64,000 nucleotides of DNA from Agrococcus baldri (GTDB lineage Bacteria > Actinomycetota > Actinomycetes > Actinomycetales > Microbacteriaceae): assembly GCA_900114805.1 (NCBI GenBank), contig FOZN01000002.1, forward strand, positions 372,001 through 436,000, in the 5' to 3' direction. Each line of letters opens with the position of its first letter. Position 1 is the first letter of the stretch. The notes beneath the pieces are model-generated. The model searched no databases. It saw only the letters and a program-made list of their open reading frames with translations, and had not been told where the DNA came from. This document shows, one piece after another, positions 16,125 to 26,543 of this stretch. Position numbers and translations under genes: made by a program.

Positions 16125-16874
16125 TCACTCTGCCGGAACGAAGACCGCGACCTTGGCGGCGCGCAGCACGCGCTCGCCGACGCGGTAGCCCGACTGGATC
16201 ACGTCGGCGACGACCATCTCGGTCACCTCCGCGCTGGGCAGCTGGGCGACGGCCTCGTGCTTGTCGATGTCGAACGCCTCACCGACCTCGCCGAGCTTGA
16301 CGACGCCGAGCTCATCGAACGAGCCGCGCAGCTTCGCGGCCACGATCGCGAGCGGGCCCTCGACCAGGTCGCCGTGCTTGTCGGCCAGGTCGAGGTCGTC
16401 GAGCGCCGGCAGCATGGCCTTGATGACGGATGCGGTGGTCGCCTCGCGGTCGCCCGCCCGCTCCCGCTCGACGCGGTTGCGGTAGTTGACGTACTCGGCG
16501 CGCAGCCGCTGCAGCTCGTCGAGCTGGGCGGCAGACTTCGCCTCCAGCGCGGCGCGCTCGGCCTCGACCTTCGATGCCTCGCCCTCGAGCAGGGCGCGGT
16601 CCTCGGCGCTCAGCTCATCGGCTTCCGCCTGCGGAGCAGGCTGGGCGTCCGACGGAGCGCCGCTCTCGGCCCCGTCGCTGTCGGCCGGCACGACGGGCGT
16701 CGTGGACGCATCCGCGGGCACCGCCTGGCCGCCCAGGTCGACGTGACCGGTCGGCTCCGCTGCGGGCTGAGCCCCGGAGTCGGCCTTGGCCGGCTCGCGG
16801 GGCTCACCCGTCACGGGGTCGATGCGTCGCTTGTCGTTGACGCGCGGCTCTTCGAACTCCTCGTGATTTGTCAC
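16125..16874 (-). CDS. grpE: GrpE nucleotide-exchange factor
   Basis: A 249-residue protein. The first 95 residues are disordered and rich in Ala, Pro, Glu and Asp. A long coiled-coil helix follows (ALLEGEASKVEAERAALEAK, DELQRLRAEYVNYRNRVERE), then the conserved beta domain FDIDKHEAVAQLPSAEV and VIQSGYRVGERVLRAAKVAV. GrpE exchanges ADP for ATP on DnaK and acts as a thermosensor through its helices. It starts with GTG 2 bp after the dnaK stop codon, which indicates tight coupling in the operon. Confidence 0.96.
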   Translation of the reverse strand: MTNHEEFEEPRVNDKRRIDPVTGEPREPAKADSGAQPAAEPTGHVDLGGQAVPADASTTPVVPADSDGAESGAPSDAQPAPQAEADELSAEDRALLEGEASKVEAERAALEAKSAAQLDELQRLRAEYVNYRNRVERERAGDREATTASVIKAMLPALDDLDLADKHGDLVEGPLAIVAAKLRGSFDELGVVKLGEVGEAFDIDKHEAVAQLPSAEVTEMVVADVIQSGYRVGERVLRAAKVAVFVPAE

Positions 16875-16876
16875 AG

Positions 16877-18950
<2,074 letters not shown>

Positions 18951-19030
18951 TTTGATGCCTGTGCATCCACTGAGAATGCGAGCGGATGCGTCCAGCCCGT
19001 TGCCGAGGCCCATCCCCGTACGCTCGGGGC

Positions 19031-19570
19031 ATGGCCTGGCCCGTCACCGACACCCGCATCGCGTACGAGAACCCGTGGATCCGCATCCGCGAGGACGCCG
19101 TCGTCCGCCCCGACGGGGAGCCGGGGCTGTACGGAGTGCTCGAGGTGCGCGACGCCGTCTTCGTCGTCGCGCTCGACGAGGCGGAGCGCGTCGTGCTCAT
19201 CACCGTCGACCGGCACACCACCGGCACGTCGATCGAGGTGCCCGCCGGCGGCGGCGACGACCAGGATCCGCTGGTGGCCGCGCGGCGCGAGCTGCTCGAG
19301 GAGACCGGGCTCGAGGCGGCGGAGTGGACGCCGCTGGGCAGCATCAACGCCCTCAACGGCGTCGCGAGCGCGGCCGAGCACGTCTTCATCGCCCGCGGGC
19401 TGACCGCCGCTGAGGATGCGGCCGACTCGCAGCAGGAGGAGGGCATCTCGGCTGTGCGGCGCGTGCCGCTCGGCGAGGCGCTCGCGATGTGCGGCGACGG
19501 CCGCATCACCGACGGCGAGAGCGTCGCCGCGCTCGCACTCGCCGCCATCCGCCTCGGCCGCCTGCGCTGA
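19031..19570 (+). CDS. NUDIX hydrolase, ADP-ribose pyrophosphatase-like
   Basis: A 179-residue NUDIX protein. The Nudix box region [22 protein letters not shown] keeps the metal-binding RELLEE core, but the box's first conserved Glu is replaced by Gln in the DDQD segment. The N-terminal [16 protein letters not shown] and the IEVPAGGG preceding the box are typical of ADP-ribose/ADP-sugar pyrophosphatases, which clear toxic nucleoside diphosphate sugars. The ATG at 19031 is the first start with a family-like N-terminus. It is divergent from the dnaK operon, so the HAIR sites also lie upstream of this gene. Confidence 0.88.
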   Translation: MAWPVTDTRIAYENPWIRIREDAVVRPDGEPGLYGVLEVRDAVFVVALDEAERVVLITVDRHTTGTSIEVPAGGGDDQDPLVAARRELLEETGLEAAEWTPLGSINALNGVASAAEHVFIARGLTAAEDAADSQQEEGISAVRRVPLGEALAMCGDGRITDGESVAALALAAIRLGRLR

Positions 19571-19631
19571 CACCCGGCGCCACTCCCTCGCGCGTCACCC
19601 GCTGCTCGCCTTCTCGCCCTACGCTCAAGCC

Positions 19632-21095
19632 ATGAGCGTCCCTCACGAGCCGCCCGCGGCATCCGTCACCACCAAGCCGTCGCCGGACGACCTGGTGCAG
19701 CCGGCGCAGGCCGGCATCGAGCCGATCACCCGCCGCGAGCTCGGCCGCCGCGCGCGGGCGTGGGCCATGTGGGACTGGGGCTCCGCCTCGTTCAACGCGG
19801 TCGTCACGACCTTCATCTTCAGCACCTACCTGGCGTCGGGCCTGTTCGTCGACCCGGCGATCGTCGATGCCGCCGGCGAGGACGGGTCACCCGAGCTCAC
19901 TCGCGCGCTCGCCGACAATGCCGCCATCGTCGCGTGGGCGGTCGCGATCGCAGGCATCCTGGTGGCCCTCATCGCCCCGATCGTGGGGCAGCGCTCCGAC
20001 GGCGGCGGCCGCCGCAAGCTGTGGGTCGCGGTGAACACGGGGGTCACGATCCTCGCGATGGTCGGCATGTTCTTCGTCGCGCCGGTGCCCGAGTACCTGT
20101 GGCTCGGCGCGCTGCTGCTGGCCGCCGGCAACCTCTTCTTCGAGTTCGCGGGCGTGAACTACAACGCGATGCTGCACCAGGTCTCGACCAAGGAGTCGCT
20201 CGGCCGCACCTCCGGCTTCGGCTGGGGCATGGGCTACGTGGGCGGCATCGTGCTGCTGGGGCTGCTGCTGGTGCTGTTCATCTTCCCGCTGCTGCCCGGC
20301 GACGACGCCGGCCACGGCATCCTGAACGTGCCCTTCGGCCGCGACGGCGGCGGGCTCGACGTGCGCTTCGCGGTGCTCGCGAGCGCCGGCTGGTTCCTGG
20401 TGTTCGCGCTGCCGCTGCTGTTCACGGTGCCGGAGCTGCCGCCCACCGGTGCCGTGCCGAAGCGCGTCGGCATCGTCGAGTCGTACCGCATCCTCTTCCG
20501 CACCATCGTCCGCATCGGCCGTCGCGCGCCGAAGACGCTGCTGTTCCTGATCGCCTCGGCGGTCTTCCGCGACGGCCTCTCGGGCGTGTTCACCTTCGGC
20601 GCCATCATCGCCGCGCAGGTGTTCGGCTTCACCTCGACCGAGGTCATCCTGTTCGCGATCGCCGCGAACGTCACCGCCGGCATCGGCACCTTCGTGGGCG
20701 GCTGGGCCGACGACCGCTTCGGGCCGAAGACCGTCATCATCATCTCGCTGGCGGCGCTGGCGATCTCCGGCAGCGCCGTGATGCTCATCGGCACCAAGGC
20801 GATGTTCTGGGTCTGCGGCCTGGCGCTGGCGACCTTCGTCGGGCCGGTGCAGTCGGCGTCCCGCTCGTTCATGGCGCGCATCACGCCGGAGGGCCGCGAG
20901 GGCGAGATGTTCGGCCTCTACGCGACCACCGGCCGCTCGGTGTCGTTCCTCACCGCCTCGCTGTTCGGCGCGTTCGTCGGCCTGACCGGCGACACGCGCT
21001 TCGGCATCCTCGGCATCGTGGTCGTGCTCATCGCCGGCCTGCTGCTGGTGCTGCCGGTCACCCCCAGGCCGACGAAGATCGACGACCGCGACTGA
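19632..21095 (+). CDS. MFS transporter, UMF1/Atg22-like
   Basis: A 487-residue major-facilitator protein with about 12 helices. The N-terminal RAWAMWDWGSASFNAVVTTFIFSTYL and the GFGWGMGYVGGIVLLGLLL and FVGPVQSASRSFMARITPEG segments are signatures of the UMF1 branch related to yeast Atg22, proposed vacuolar amino-acid exporters; bacterial substrates are unknown. The first 40 residues are a cytoplasmic Pro/Ala-rich arm. It lies 61 bp behind the NUDIX gene and converges on guaD with only 15 bp between stop codons. Confidence 0.88.
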   Translation: MSVPHEPPAASVTTKPSPDDLVQPAQAGIEPITRRELGRRARAWAMWDWGSASFNAVVTTFIFSTYLASGLFVDPAIVDAAGEDGSPELTRALADNAAIVAWAVAIAGILVALIAPIVGQRSDGGGRRKLWVAVNTGVTILAMVGMFFVAPVPEYLWLGALLLAAGNLFFEFAGVNYNAMLHQVSTKESLGRTSGFGWGMGYVGGIVLLGLLLVLFIFPLLPGDDAGHGILNVPFGRDGGGLDVRFAVLASAGWFLVFALPLLFTVPELPPTGAVPKRVGIVESYRILFRTIVRIGRRAPKTLLFLIASAVFRDGLSGVFTFGAIIAAQVFGFTSTEVILFAIAANVTAGIGTFVGGWADDRFGPKTVIIISLAALAISGSAVMLIGTKAMFWVCGLALATFVGPVQSASRSFMARITPEGREGEMFGLYATTGRSVSFLTASLFGAFVGLTGDTRFGILGIVVVLIAGLLLVLPVTPRPTKIDDRD

Positions 21096-21110
21096 CGCGG
21101 GTCGGCTCGG

Positions 21111-21593
21111 TCAGTAGTCGATGCGGGAGGCGTTCTCGCGCCAGGCGTCGAAGGGCGCGACGCGCGACTCGAGCGGCTGCTGGCGCACCGGCATGCGTGA
21201 GCGGTCGGCCGTCTCGAAGTAGGCGTAGAAGGCCGCGTCGTCGAAGCCGGCAGCCGCGGCGTCGTGCCGGTCGGCCGCGAACACGACGCGCTCGATGCGC
21301 GCCCAGAGCGCTGCCGCGAGGCACATCGGGCATGGCTCGCAGCTCGTGTAGAGGACGGCGCCGCTCAGCTCGAAGACGCCGAGCTCGGCGCACGCCGTCC
21401 TGATGGCCATGACTTCGCCGTGCGCGGTCGGGTCGTTCGCGGCAGTCACCTGGTTCGTGCCCTCGAACGCGCGGCCGTCGGCGGTGACGACGAGGGCGCC
21501 GAAGGGCCCCCCGCCGTTTCCGGCGCTCTCGGTCGCCAGCGCGATAGCGCGCGCCAGCGGCGCTCGGTCGTCGTGCGCTGCTGCTTGCTGCAT
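21111..21593 (-). CDS. guaD: Guanine deaminase (cytidine-deaminase fold)
   Basis: A 160-residue zinc deaminase converting guanine to xanthine. Zinc ligands are His58 (TAHGE) and Cys88/Cys91 (SCEPCPMC), and Glu60 is the proton shuttle. The C-terminal DAAAAGFDDAAFYAYF and SPFxAWRxxASxxDY-like end match the domain-swapped tail of Bacillus GuaD that closes the neighbouring active site, which separates it from tRNA adenosine deaminase TadA. The usual HAE triplet reads HGE here, a mild change next to the zinc ligand. The gene is monocistronic. Confidence 0.85.
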   Translation of the reverse strand: MQQAAAHDDRAPLARAIALATESAGNGGGPFGALVVTADGRAFEGTNQVTAANDPTAHGEVMAIRTACAELGVFELSGAVLYTSCEPCPMCLAAALWARIERVVFAADRHDAAAAGFDDAAFYAYFETADRSRMPVRQQPLESRVAPFDAWRENASRIDY

Positions 21594-21679
21594 GCGGTGC
21601 CTCCCCGCTCAGCGAACCACGCCCGGCTGGCCGTCTGACCCAGGCTCGCTGCAGCAGCTGGCCGGTGTGCACAGCGTCG

Positions 21680-22249
21680 CTATGCGGGCCACGCGTCGGC
21701 CAGCTTCGCGAGCAGCCGAGCGAGCTCGGCCCGCTCCGCCACGGTGAGCGCCTCGGCGGCGGCAGCGACCTCCGCGGCACGCGCCTCCACGTGGGCCTCG
21801 AAGCGCGACCGCCCCGCCCGGGTCGCCTCGATCACGACCCGGCGCCCGTCCGAGGGATCGGGGATGCGTCGCACGAGTCCCGCGTCGGCGAGCGACTGCA
21901 CCAACCGGGAGGCGCGCGGCTGGTCGACGCCGATCGCGTGCCCGAGATCGGTGATCGAGCGGGGCTGCTCCGTGTGCACGATCGCGTGCAGCATGCGCCT
22001 CGCACCCATGGCGCCGCGCCGGCCCGTGCCGCCCTCCCCCGCGCCATCGCCGAGCCCGTGCGGGTGGCGTCGGCCGCCCCGGCCGTGGCCATGCGGGTCG
22101 CCGTGACCGGCGCCGTGCGGACCGTGGCCGGGAGCGCCGTCACGTCGACCGGGGCTGCCGGAACCTGGCGGTCGCCGCATGCCGATGCGGTCGAGCGCAG
22201 CGGCGATCTGGGCGATCTCAGGATCTGGGGCTTGACGCGAAGCGCTCAT
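21680..22249 (-). CDS. MarR-family regulator with a His-rich insert
   Basis: A 189-residue regulator. The C-terminal two-thirds is a standard MarR winged helix: RMLHAIVHTEQPRSITDLGHAIGV, then DQPRASRLVQSLADAGLVRRIPDPSDGRRVVIEATRAG. Between residues about 35 and 70 there is a His/Gly-rich insert (GHGPHGAGHGDPHGHG, then RRHPHG) that could bind Ni, Zn, Co or Cu. The ATG at 22249 is preferred; a GTG nine bases upstream is also in frame. It is divergent from a small His-rich protein across a palindrome-rich control region, so a metal-responsive autoregulator is a reasonable inference. Confidence 0.85.
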   Translation of the reverse strand: MSASRQAPDPEIAQIAAALDRIGMRRPPGSGSPGRRDGAPGHGPHGAGHGDPHGHGRGGRRHPHGLGDGAGEGGTGRRGAMGARRMLHAIVHTEQPRSITDLGHAIGVDQPRASRLVQSLADAGLVRRIPDPSDGRRVVIEATRAGRSRFEAHVEARAAEVAAAAEALTVAERAELARLLAKLADAWPA

Positions 22250-22250
22250 G

Positions 22251-22302
22251 CATGTCACTCTACATGTACATGCTTCTTGACATGGATATGTCGAGTGACA
22301 TG
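22251..22302. promoter_or_regulatory. Nested palindromes between the divergent MarR and His-rich genes
   Basis: CATGTCACTC (22251-22260) and GAGTGACATG (22293-22302) form a perfect 10-bp inverted repeat. Inside are ACATGT/TACATG steps (22261-22272) and GACAT-GGAT-ATGTC (22279-22292). The repeated ACATG/CATGT half-site suggests two MarR dimers. A TTGACA at 22277-22282 may be a -35 hexamer. The repeat starts two bases from the marR start codon, so binding would block it. Confidence 0.7.
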
Positions 22303-22368
22303 GATCCGCCGACCACCGACCGCGCGGACCGCAGCACTCCCGCTGCCACAGACGAAAGGACGATCGCC

Positions 22369-22791
22369 ATGCGACACCCCGACCACTTCCACCAGCACAC
22401 CGACCACTCCCAGTCGCACGAGGGCGAGCAGCCCGAGCGCGGCGGTCACTCCCGCGGCCACGGCTGCGGCCACGAGGGCCACGGCCCGGGACGAGAGGGC
22501 CGCGGCCACGAGGGTCACGTCCCGACGCGGGAGGGCCACGAGGAGTACGGCCAGCCCGGACGCCACCCGCGCGGCGGCACCCACCGTCGGCCCACCCTCG
22601 AGCGCAGCATCATGAAGTCGGCCCGACGCATCCGCCGGTCGGGCCTCGCACCCGAGCAGTTGCACCGCCGCATCGCGGCGACCGTCAGCCACGCGGACTA
22701 CCTCACCACCCTGCGCACCCTGCGGCGCATCGGCATCGAGCTGCGGTCGACGCAGCCCGGCGCCGCTGCCGGCGACCACACCGCGCGCTGA
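22369..22791 (+). CDS. Small His-rich protein divergent from the MarR regulator
   Basis: A 140-residue soluble protein. Residues 1-75 are dominated by His, Gly, Glu and Arg (MRHPDHFHQHTDHSQSHEGE, HGCGHEGHGPGREGRGHEGH), with one Cys, and look like a metal-binding tail. The C-terminal 60 residues are helical, and the DYLTTLRTLRRIGIELRST end resembles the last helix of MarR proteins, so this may be a decayed or specialised MarR-like dimerisation fragment. The ATG at 22369 has AAAGGA upstream. It shares the palindromic control region with the MarR gene. The function is unknown; metal buffering or co-regulation is inference. Confidence 0.7.
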   Translation: MRHPDHFHQHTDHSQSHEGEQPERGGHSRGHGCGHEGHGPGREGRGHEGHVPTREGHEEYGQPGRHPRGGTHRRPTLERSIMKSARRIRRSGLAPEQLHRRIAATVSHADYLTTLRTLRRIGIELRSTQPGAAAGDHTAR

Positions 22792-22926
22792 CAGCGAGCG
22801 GCACCAGCCAGAGCGCGTCCACTGCTGCGGCAGCGGGCGCGCTCTGCATCCGGCGCGACTCAAGAGGCACGCAGTGCGAGCACAAGAAGCGGCGCCGGTG
22901 CCGGGTTCGGTGCCACGCTGGACGAC

Positions 22927-25860
22927 ATGCTCTCGCCGGCGACGAGCCCTTCGATGGTCGGGCGAGCCCGCGAACTGGCCGCCCTGCGGCAGTCGCGCGC
23001 CGCCGTCGAGGCAGGCACTCCGCACGGCGTGGTGATCGCGGGAGAGGCCGGCATCGGCAAGACGCGGCTGCTCGACGACTTCACCCGCACGCTGCCGGAC
23101 GACGTCGTCGTCGCGCGCGGCCAGTGCGTCGCGATGGGCTCGATCGCCTCGCCGTTCGCGCCGCTGCGCGGCGTGCTGCGCGACCTGGTGGCGCACTTCG
23201 GCGCGGACGCGCTGCTGACCGCCGCCGGGCCGGCCGGCCGCCTGCTGCCCGCGGTGCTGCCCGAGCTCGCCGAGGGACCGGCCGGTGAGATCAGCCAGGA
23301 GCAGCTGCACGACGCGGTCAGCCTGCTGCTCGAGGGGCTCTCCGCGTCGAGCCCGCTCGTGGTGATCGTCGAGGACGTGCATTGGGCCGACGTGCCGAGC
23401 CTCGACCTGCTGCGCAGCCTGCTGCACACCCTGCGCCGCGGGCGCGTGCTGGTGGTGCTCAGCTACCGCACCGACGACGTGGGCCGTGGGCATCCGCTGC
23501 AGCCGTTCCTCGTCGAGCTCGATCGGGCCCGTAGCGTCGCGAAGGTCGAGCTGACTCGCCTCAGCAGCGACGAGACGCTCGAACAGGTGCGACTGATCCG
23601 CGGCACCGTCCCCGAGGCCGGCGCGGTCGCGGCGCTCATCGACCGCAGCGACGGCATCCCCTTCTTCGTCGAAGAGCTGCTGGCCCTCGAGACCGGCCCC
23701 GAGGACCCGCTGCCGAGCACCCTGCGCGAGCTCGTGCTGGCGCGCTACGCGCGGCTGGGCGAGGCGACCCAGGCGGTGCTGCGCCTCGTGGCCGCCGGCG
23801 GCGTGACCGTCGAGCACGCGCTGGTCGAGTGGGTGCACGGCGGCGACCGCGACTCGCTCGACGCCGGGGTGCGCGAGGCGATCGCCGGCCAGGTGCTGCT
23901 CGTGCACGGCTCGGCGTACAGCTTCCGCCACGCGCTCACGCAGGAGGCGGTGCACGACGAGCTGCTGCCCGGTGAGCGCAGCCGCTTCCACGCGCGCTAC
24001 GCGGAGGCGCTCGAAGCCGATGACGATCGACCCGGCCGTTGGGCCGAGATCGCCGGGCACTGGCTGCAGGCGCATGCCCAGCCCAAGGCGCTGGGCGCGC
24101 TCGTGGCCGCTTCGCGCGAAGCCCACGCCGCCGGTGCTCCCGGCGCTGCGGGTCAGCTCGGCGAGCAGGCGCTCGAGCTGTGGCCGCACGTGGCCGATGC
24201 CGAGGAGCGAAGCGGGTGCACGCGGGCACGGCTGTTCCTCGAGGTCGCCACGGCCTACGAGGATGCCGCTGACGTGCGCGCGATCGGCCTGCTAGAGGAG
24301 GCGCTCGGGGAGGTGCCGCCGGAGGACGTGCTCGGCCGCGCGCTGCTGCAGCACGAGCTCGTCGTGGCTCGGCACGACATGGGCGTGCCCGGCGAGCAGG
24401 CGGATCACCTCGCGGTGCTGGCCTCGCTGCCCGCCGACCTCGACGACGAGGCGGAGGCAGTGCGCGCGCGAGTGCACACGGGGATGGCCGTGCTGCAGAT
24501 GCTCGAGCTGCAGCCCGCTGCCGACGCGATGCTGCAGGACGCGGTCGCGATCAGCCGCGCGCTGATGGAGCGCACCGCCGACCCCGAGATCGAGGAGCGG
24601 GCGCGCTTCGAGCTCGTGCGCGGTCTCACCAGCCTGGGATCGGCGCGCGCGTTCGCGGGGGACGTCGACGGGGGCCTCGCGGTGCTGGACGAGGCGCTGA
24701 CCATCTCGCGCGGGGATGCGCACGCCAGGCTGCGGCACGCGGAGCAGAGCTCGTTCCTGCTGCTGCACCTCGGCCGGTTCGCCGAAGCCGCGCGCGTCGC
24801 GAGCGACTCGCGCGACGCGCAGACGGCGATCGGCACGGAGCGCGGCTGGGGCGCGCTGATCTCGATCATCGGGGCGCTGGCGCACCTGGGCGGTGGCGAG
24901 CTCGCAGCGGCCGCCGCCATCCTGCGGCGCATCCGCAGCAGCCGCCCACCTGTGCTCACCGACACCTACAGCGCCGTGCTGGCCGCCGAGCTCGCGATGC
25001 TGCGTGACGAGGGCAGCGTCGCCGCTGCCGAGCTGCACGCCGCCCGAGACTCGATCACGTCGCTGCTCGCGACGGATCCCAACGACCTCCTGTGGGGTGC
25101 GCGCGTGCGGGCAGAGCGCGCCTACGACGACGGCGACCTCGCGGCCGCGTGGGCGCAGGTCGCGATGATCTGGCAGCAGCCGCACACGGCGCCCGGCGCG
25201 GCCTTCAGCCTCATCGCCATGGGCGCCCGGACGCTCGCGAGCCTGCGGGGCGCAGGGCTCGCGCCGCAGGGCACGACGGACGACGATGCCGAGCGGCAGC
25301 TGCGCGAGACCTTCGAGCGCATCGCCATCTGGGAGGTCGCCGACGACTGGCGAGCCCTCATCGACGCCGAGCTCGGCGGCGGCGCGGGAACCGGCGACGA
25401 CCCGGCGCTCTGGCGCGACGCCGCCGACGCGGCAGCGCGCGGCCGGCTCCCCGTCGCCGTCCGCGCCCACGCGCTGCAGCGCTTGGCGGAATCGCGGCTC
25501 GGCAGGGGCGACCGCGACGGGGCGCGCGGTGCGCTCGACGAAGTGACCGCGCTCGCCGAGGCGCACGACCTGCGGCGTGCCGGGCGGCTCGCTGCAGAGC
25601 TCGCCCAGCAAGCCGGGCTGGCGCTCGCTGGACCGCCCGCGGCGGACAGTCGCGCCGCGCCGGCCGGCGGGCGCACGCTCACGAGCCGCGAGCGGCAGGT
25701 GCTGCAGCTGGTCGCCGAGGGCCTCACCAACCGGCAGATCGGCGAGCGCCTCTTCATCAGCGACAAGACCGCGAGCGTGCACGTCTCGGCGATCCTGCGC
25801 AAGCTCGGCGCCTCCGGCCGCGCCGAGGCGGCGGCGCGCGCCGCCGAGCTGCTCGTCTGA
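22927..25860 (+). CDS. Large ATP-binding LuxR-type regulator (LAL family, STAND NTPase)
   Basis: A 977-residue transcription regulator. The N-terminal NTPase has Walker A GEAGIGKT (39-46), Walker B-like VVIVEDVHWADVPSLDLL and sensor LVVLSYRTDD. The middle 450 residues are Ala/Leu-rich helical repeats of TPR type, the presumed ligand or protein sensor. The C-terminus is a LuxR/GerE HTH with LTSRERQVLQLVAEGLTNRQ and FISDKTASVHVSAILRKL. LAL proteins switch between ADP- and ATP-bound states to activate transcription of carbon-use or secondary-metabolism genes. It stands alone; the spaced CTGAGG repeats just downstream are candidate binding sites, not proven ones. Confidence 0.93.
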   Translation: MLSPATSPSMVGRARELAALRQSRAAVEAGTPHGVVIAGEAGIGKTRLLDDFTRTLPDDVVVARGQCVAMGSIASPFAPLRGVLRDLVAHFGADALLTAAGPAGRLLPAVLPELAEGPAGEISQEQLHDAVSLLLEGLSASSPLVVIVEDVHWADVPSLDLLRSLLHTLRRGRVLVVLSYRTDDVGRGHPLQPFLVELDRARSVAKVELTRLSSDETLEQVRLIRGTVPEAGAVAALIDRSDGIPFFVEELLALETGPEDPLPSTLRELVLARYARLGEATQAVLRLVAAGGVTVEHALVEWVHGGDRDSLDAGVREAIAGQVLLVHGSAYSFRHALTQEAVHDELLPGERSRFHARYAEALEADDDRPGRWAEIAGHWLQAHAQPKALGALVAASREAHAAGAPGAAGQLGEQALELWPHVADAEERSGCTRARLFLEVATAYEDAADVRAIGLLEEALGEVPPEDVLGRALLQHELVVARHDMGVPGEQADHLAVLASLPADLDDEAEAVRARVHTGMAVLQMLELQPAADAMLQDAVAISRALMERTADPEIEERARFELVRGLTSLGSARAFAGDVDGGLAVLDEALTISRGDAHARLRHAEQSSFLLLHLGRFAEAARVASDSRDAQTAIGTERGWGALISIIGALAHLGGGELAAAAAILRRIRSSRPPVLTDTYSAVLAAELAMLRDEGSVAAAELHAARDSITSLLATDPNDLLWGARVRAERAYDDGDLAAAWAQVAMIWQQPHTAPGAAFSLIAMGARTLASLRGAGLAPQGTTDDDAERQLRETFERIAIWEVADDWRALIDAELGGGAGTGDDPALWRDAADAAARGRLPVAVRAHALQRLAESRLGRGDRDGARGALDEVTALAEAHDLRRAGRLAAELAQQAGLALAGPPAADSRAAPAGGRTLTSRERQVLQLVAEGLTNRQIGERLFISDKTASVHVSAILRKLGASGRAEAAARAAELLV

Positions 25861-25876
25861 GCCGCCCGCAGGCGAT

Positions 25877-26040
25877 CTGAGGGCCTCAGCGCCGACGCGG
25901 GCCTGCGGTGCGCGCCTGAGGCGACCATGCACGCGACTGAGGTGGCCCACTGGCCCACCTGAGGCATCCGCCCCGCACCTCAGACCGCGAGATCGGCGCC
26001 GAAGACTGGGCATCCGCCCGATCCGCGGCCCACCCCTCAG
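25877..26040. repeat. Cluster of CTGAGG/CCTCAG hexamers downstream of the LuxR-type regulator
   Basis: Seven copies occur in 164 bp: CTGAGG at 25877, 25916, 25937 and 25959, and the complement CCTCAG at 25884, 25978 and 26035. The four from 25916 to 25978 are spaced 21, 22 and 19 bp apart, about two helical turns. The first pair forms a short palindrome that could also be part of a terminator. No gene lies in 25861-26104. Confidence 0.55.
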
Positions 26041-26104
26041 CGAGCACTCTCGAAGACATCAGCCGAAGCACCCAGCACGGCACCAGCAGCATCAGGAGCA
26101 GATC

Positions 26105-26323
26105 ATGGAACAGATCAACCTCGAGGCGACGCAGAGCATCCTCCGCGAGCGTCACGCCCAGGTCGTCCGCGACGCCGAGACCCGCCGCATGCTGGCCGAG
26201 CGCCGCGCCGCCGGCACCATCAGCACCCCCGCGGCAGCCGCACCGGCTCCTGCCCGTGCCAGCATCTTCGTCCGCCTCGCCGAGCGGCTGCACCTCGCGC
26301 ACCGCCGCCCGGCCCTGACGTGA
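26105..26323 (+). CDS. Small hypothetical protein, 72 residues
   Basis: The ATG at 26105 is preceded by AGGAGC at good spacing. Residues 1-36 form a charged amphipathic helix (INLEATQSILRERHAQVVRD, then MLAERRAAGT), followed by a Pro/Ala linker (STPAAAAPAPARAS) and a basic helix (IFVRLAERLHLAHRRP). No membrane helix or signal peptide is visible. The gene ends 47 bp before a clean terminator, so it is probably real and separately expressed. I do not recognise it. Confidence 0.65.
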   Translation: MEQINLEATQSILRERHAQVVRDAETRRMLAERRAAGTISTPAAAAPAPARASIFVRLAERLHLAHRRPALT

Positions 26324-26370
26324 GGCGGCGAGCCATCCAGAACCGCACAGTCGACAGCTTTCGGCACAGG

Positions 26371-26397
26371 GGCGCACCGATCCATGGACGGTGCGCC
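26371..26397 (+). terminator. Terminator after the small 72-residue gene
   Basis: GGCGCACCG (26371-26379) and CGGTGCGCC (26389-26397) make a perfect 9-bp stem with a 9-nt loop, followed by TTGT. Confidence 0.8.
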
Positions 26398-26481
26398 TTG
26401 TCGCGTGCGTGCCGGCCAGCGCGGTCGCCACCCGCGAGCGGCGCTGTCACAGATGTATGACTGTTCGCTCCGGCAGGACAT

Positions 26482-26528
26482 CGGGTTGAGCAAACCGACG
26501 TATATCTGCGGCGAGATGGCTCAACCCG
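26482..26528. repeat. Intergenic inverted repeat with GTTGAG/CTCAAC ends
   Basis: CGGGTTGAGC (26482-26491) and GCTCAACCCG (26519-26528) are a perfect 10-bp inverted repeat with a 27-nt loop. The minus-strand loop contains CTCGCCGCAGATATA, nearly the same as the loop of the element at 50405-50471. It lies 16 bp beyond the end of the 26544-27440 gene and may act as its terminator. Confidence 0.6.
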
Positions 26529-26543
26529 GCGGGTCGGCGAGGC

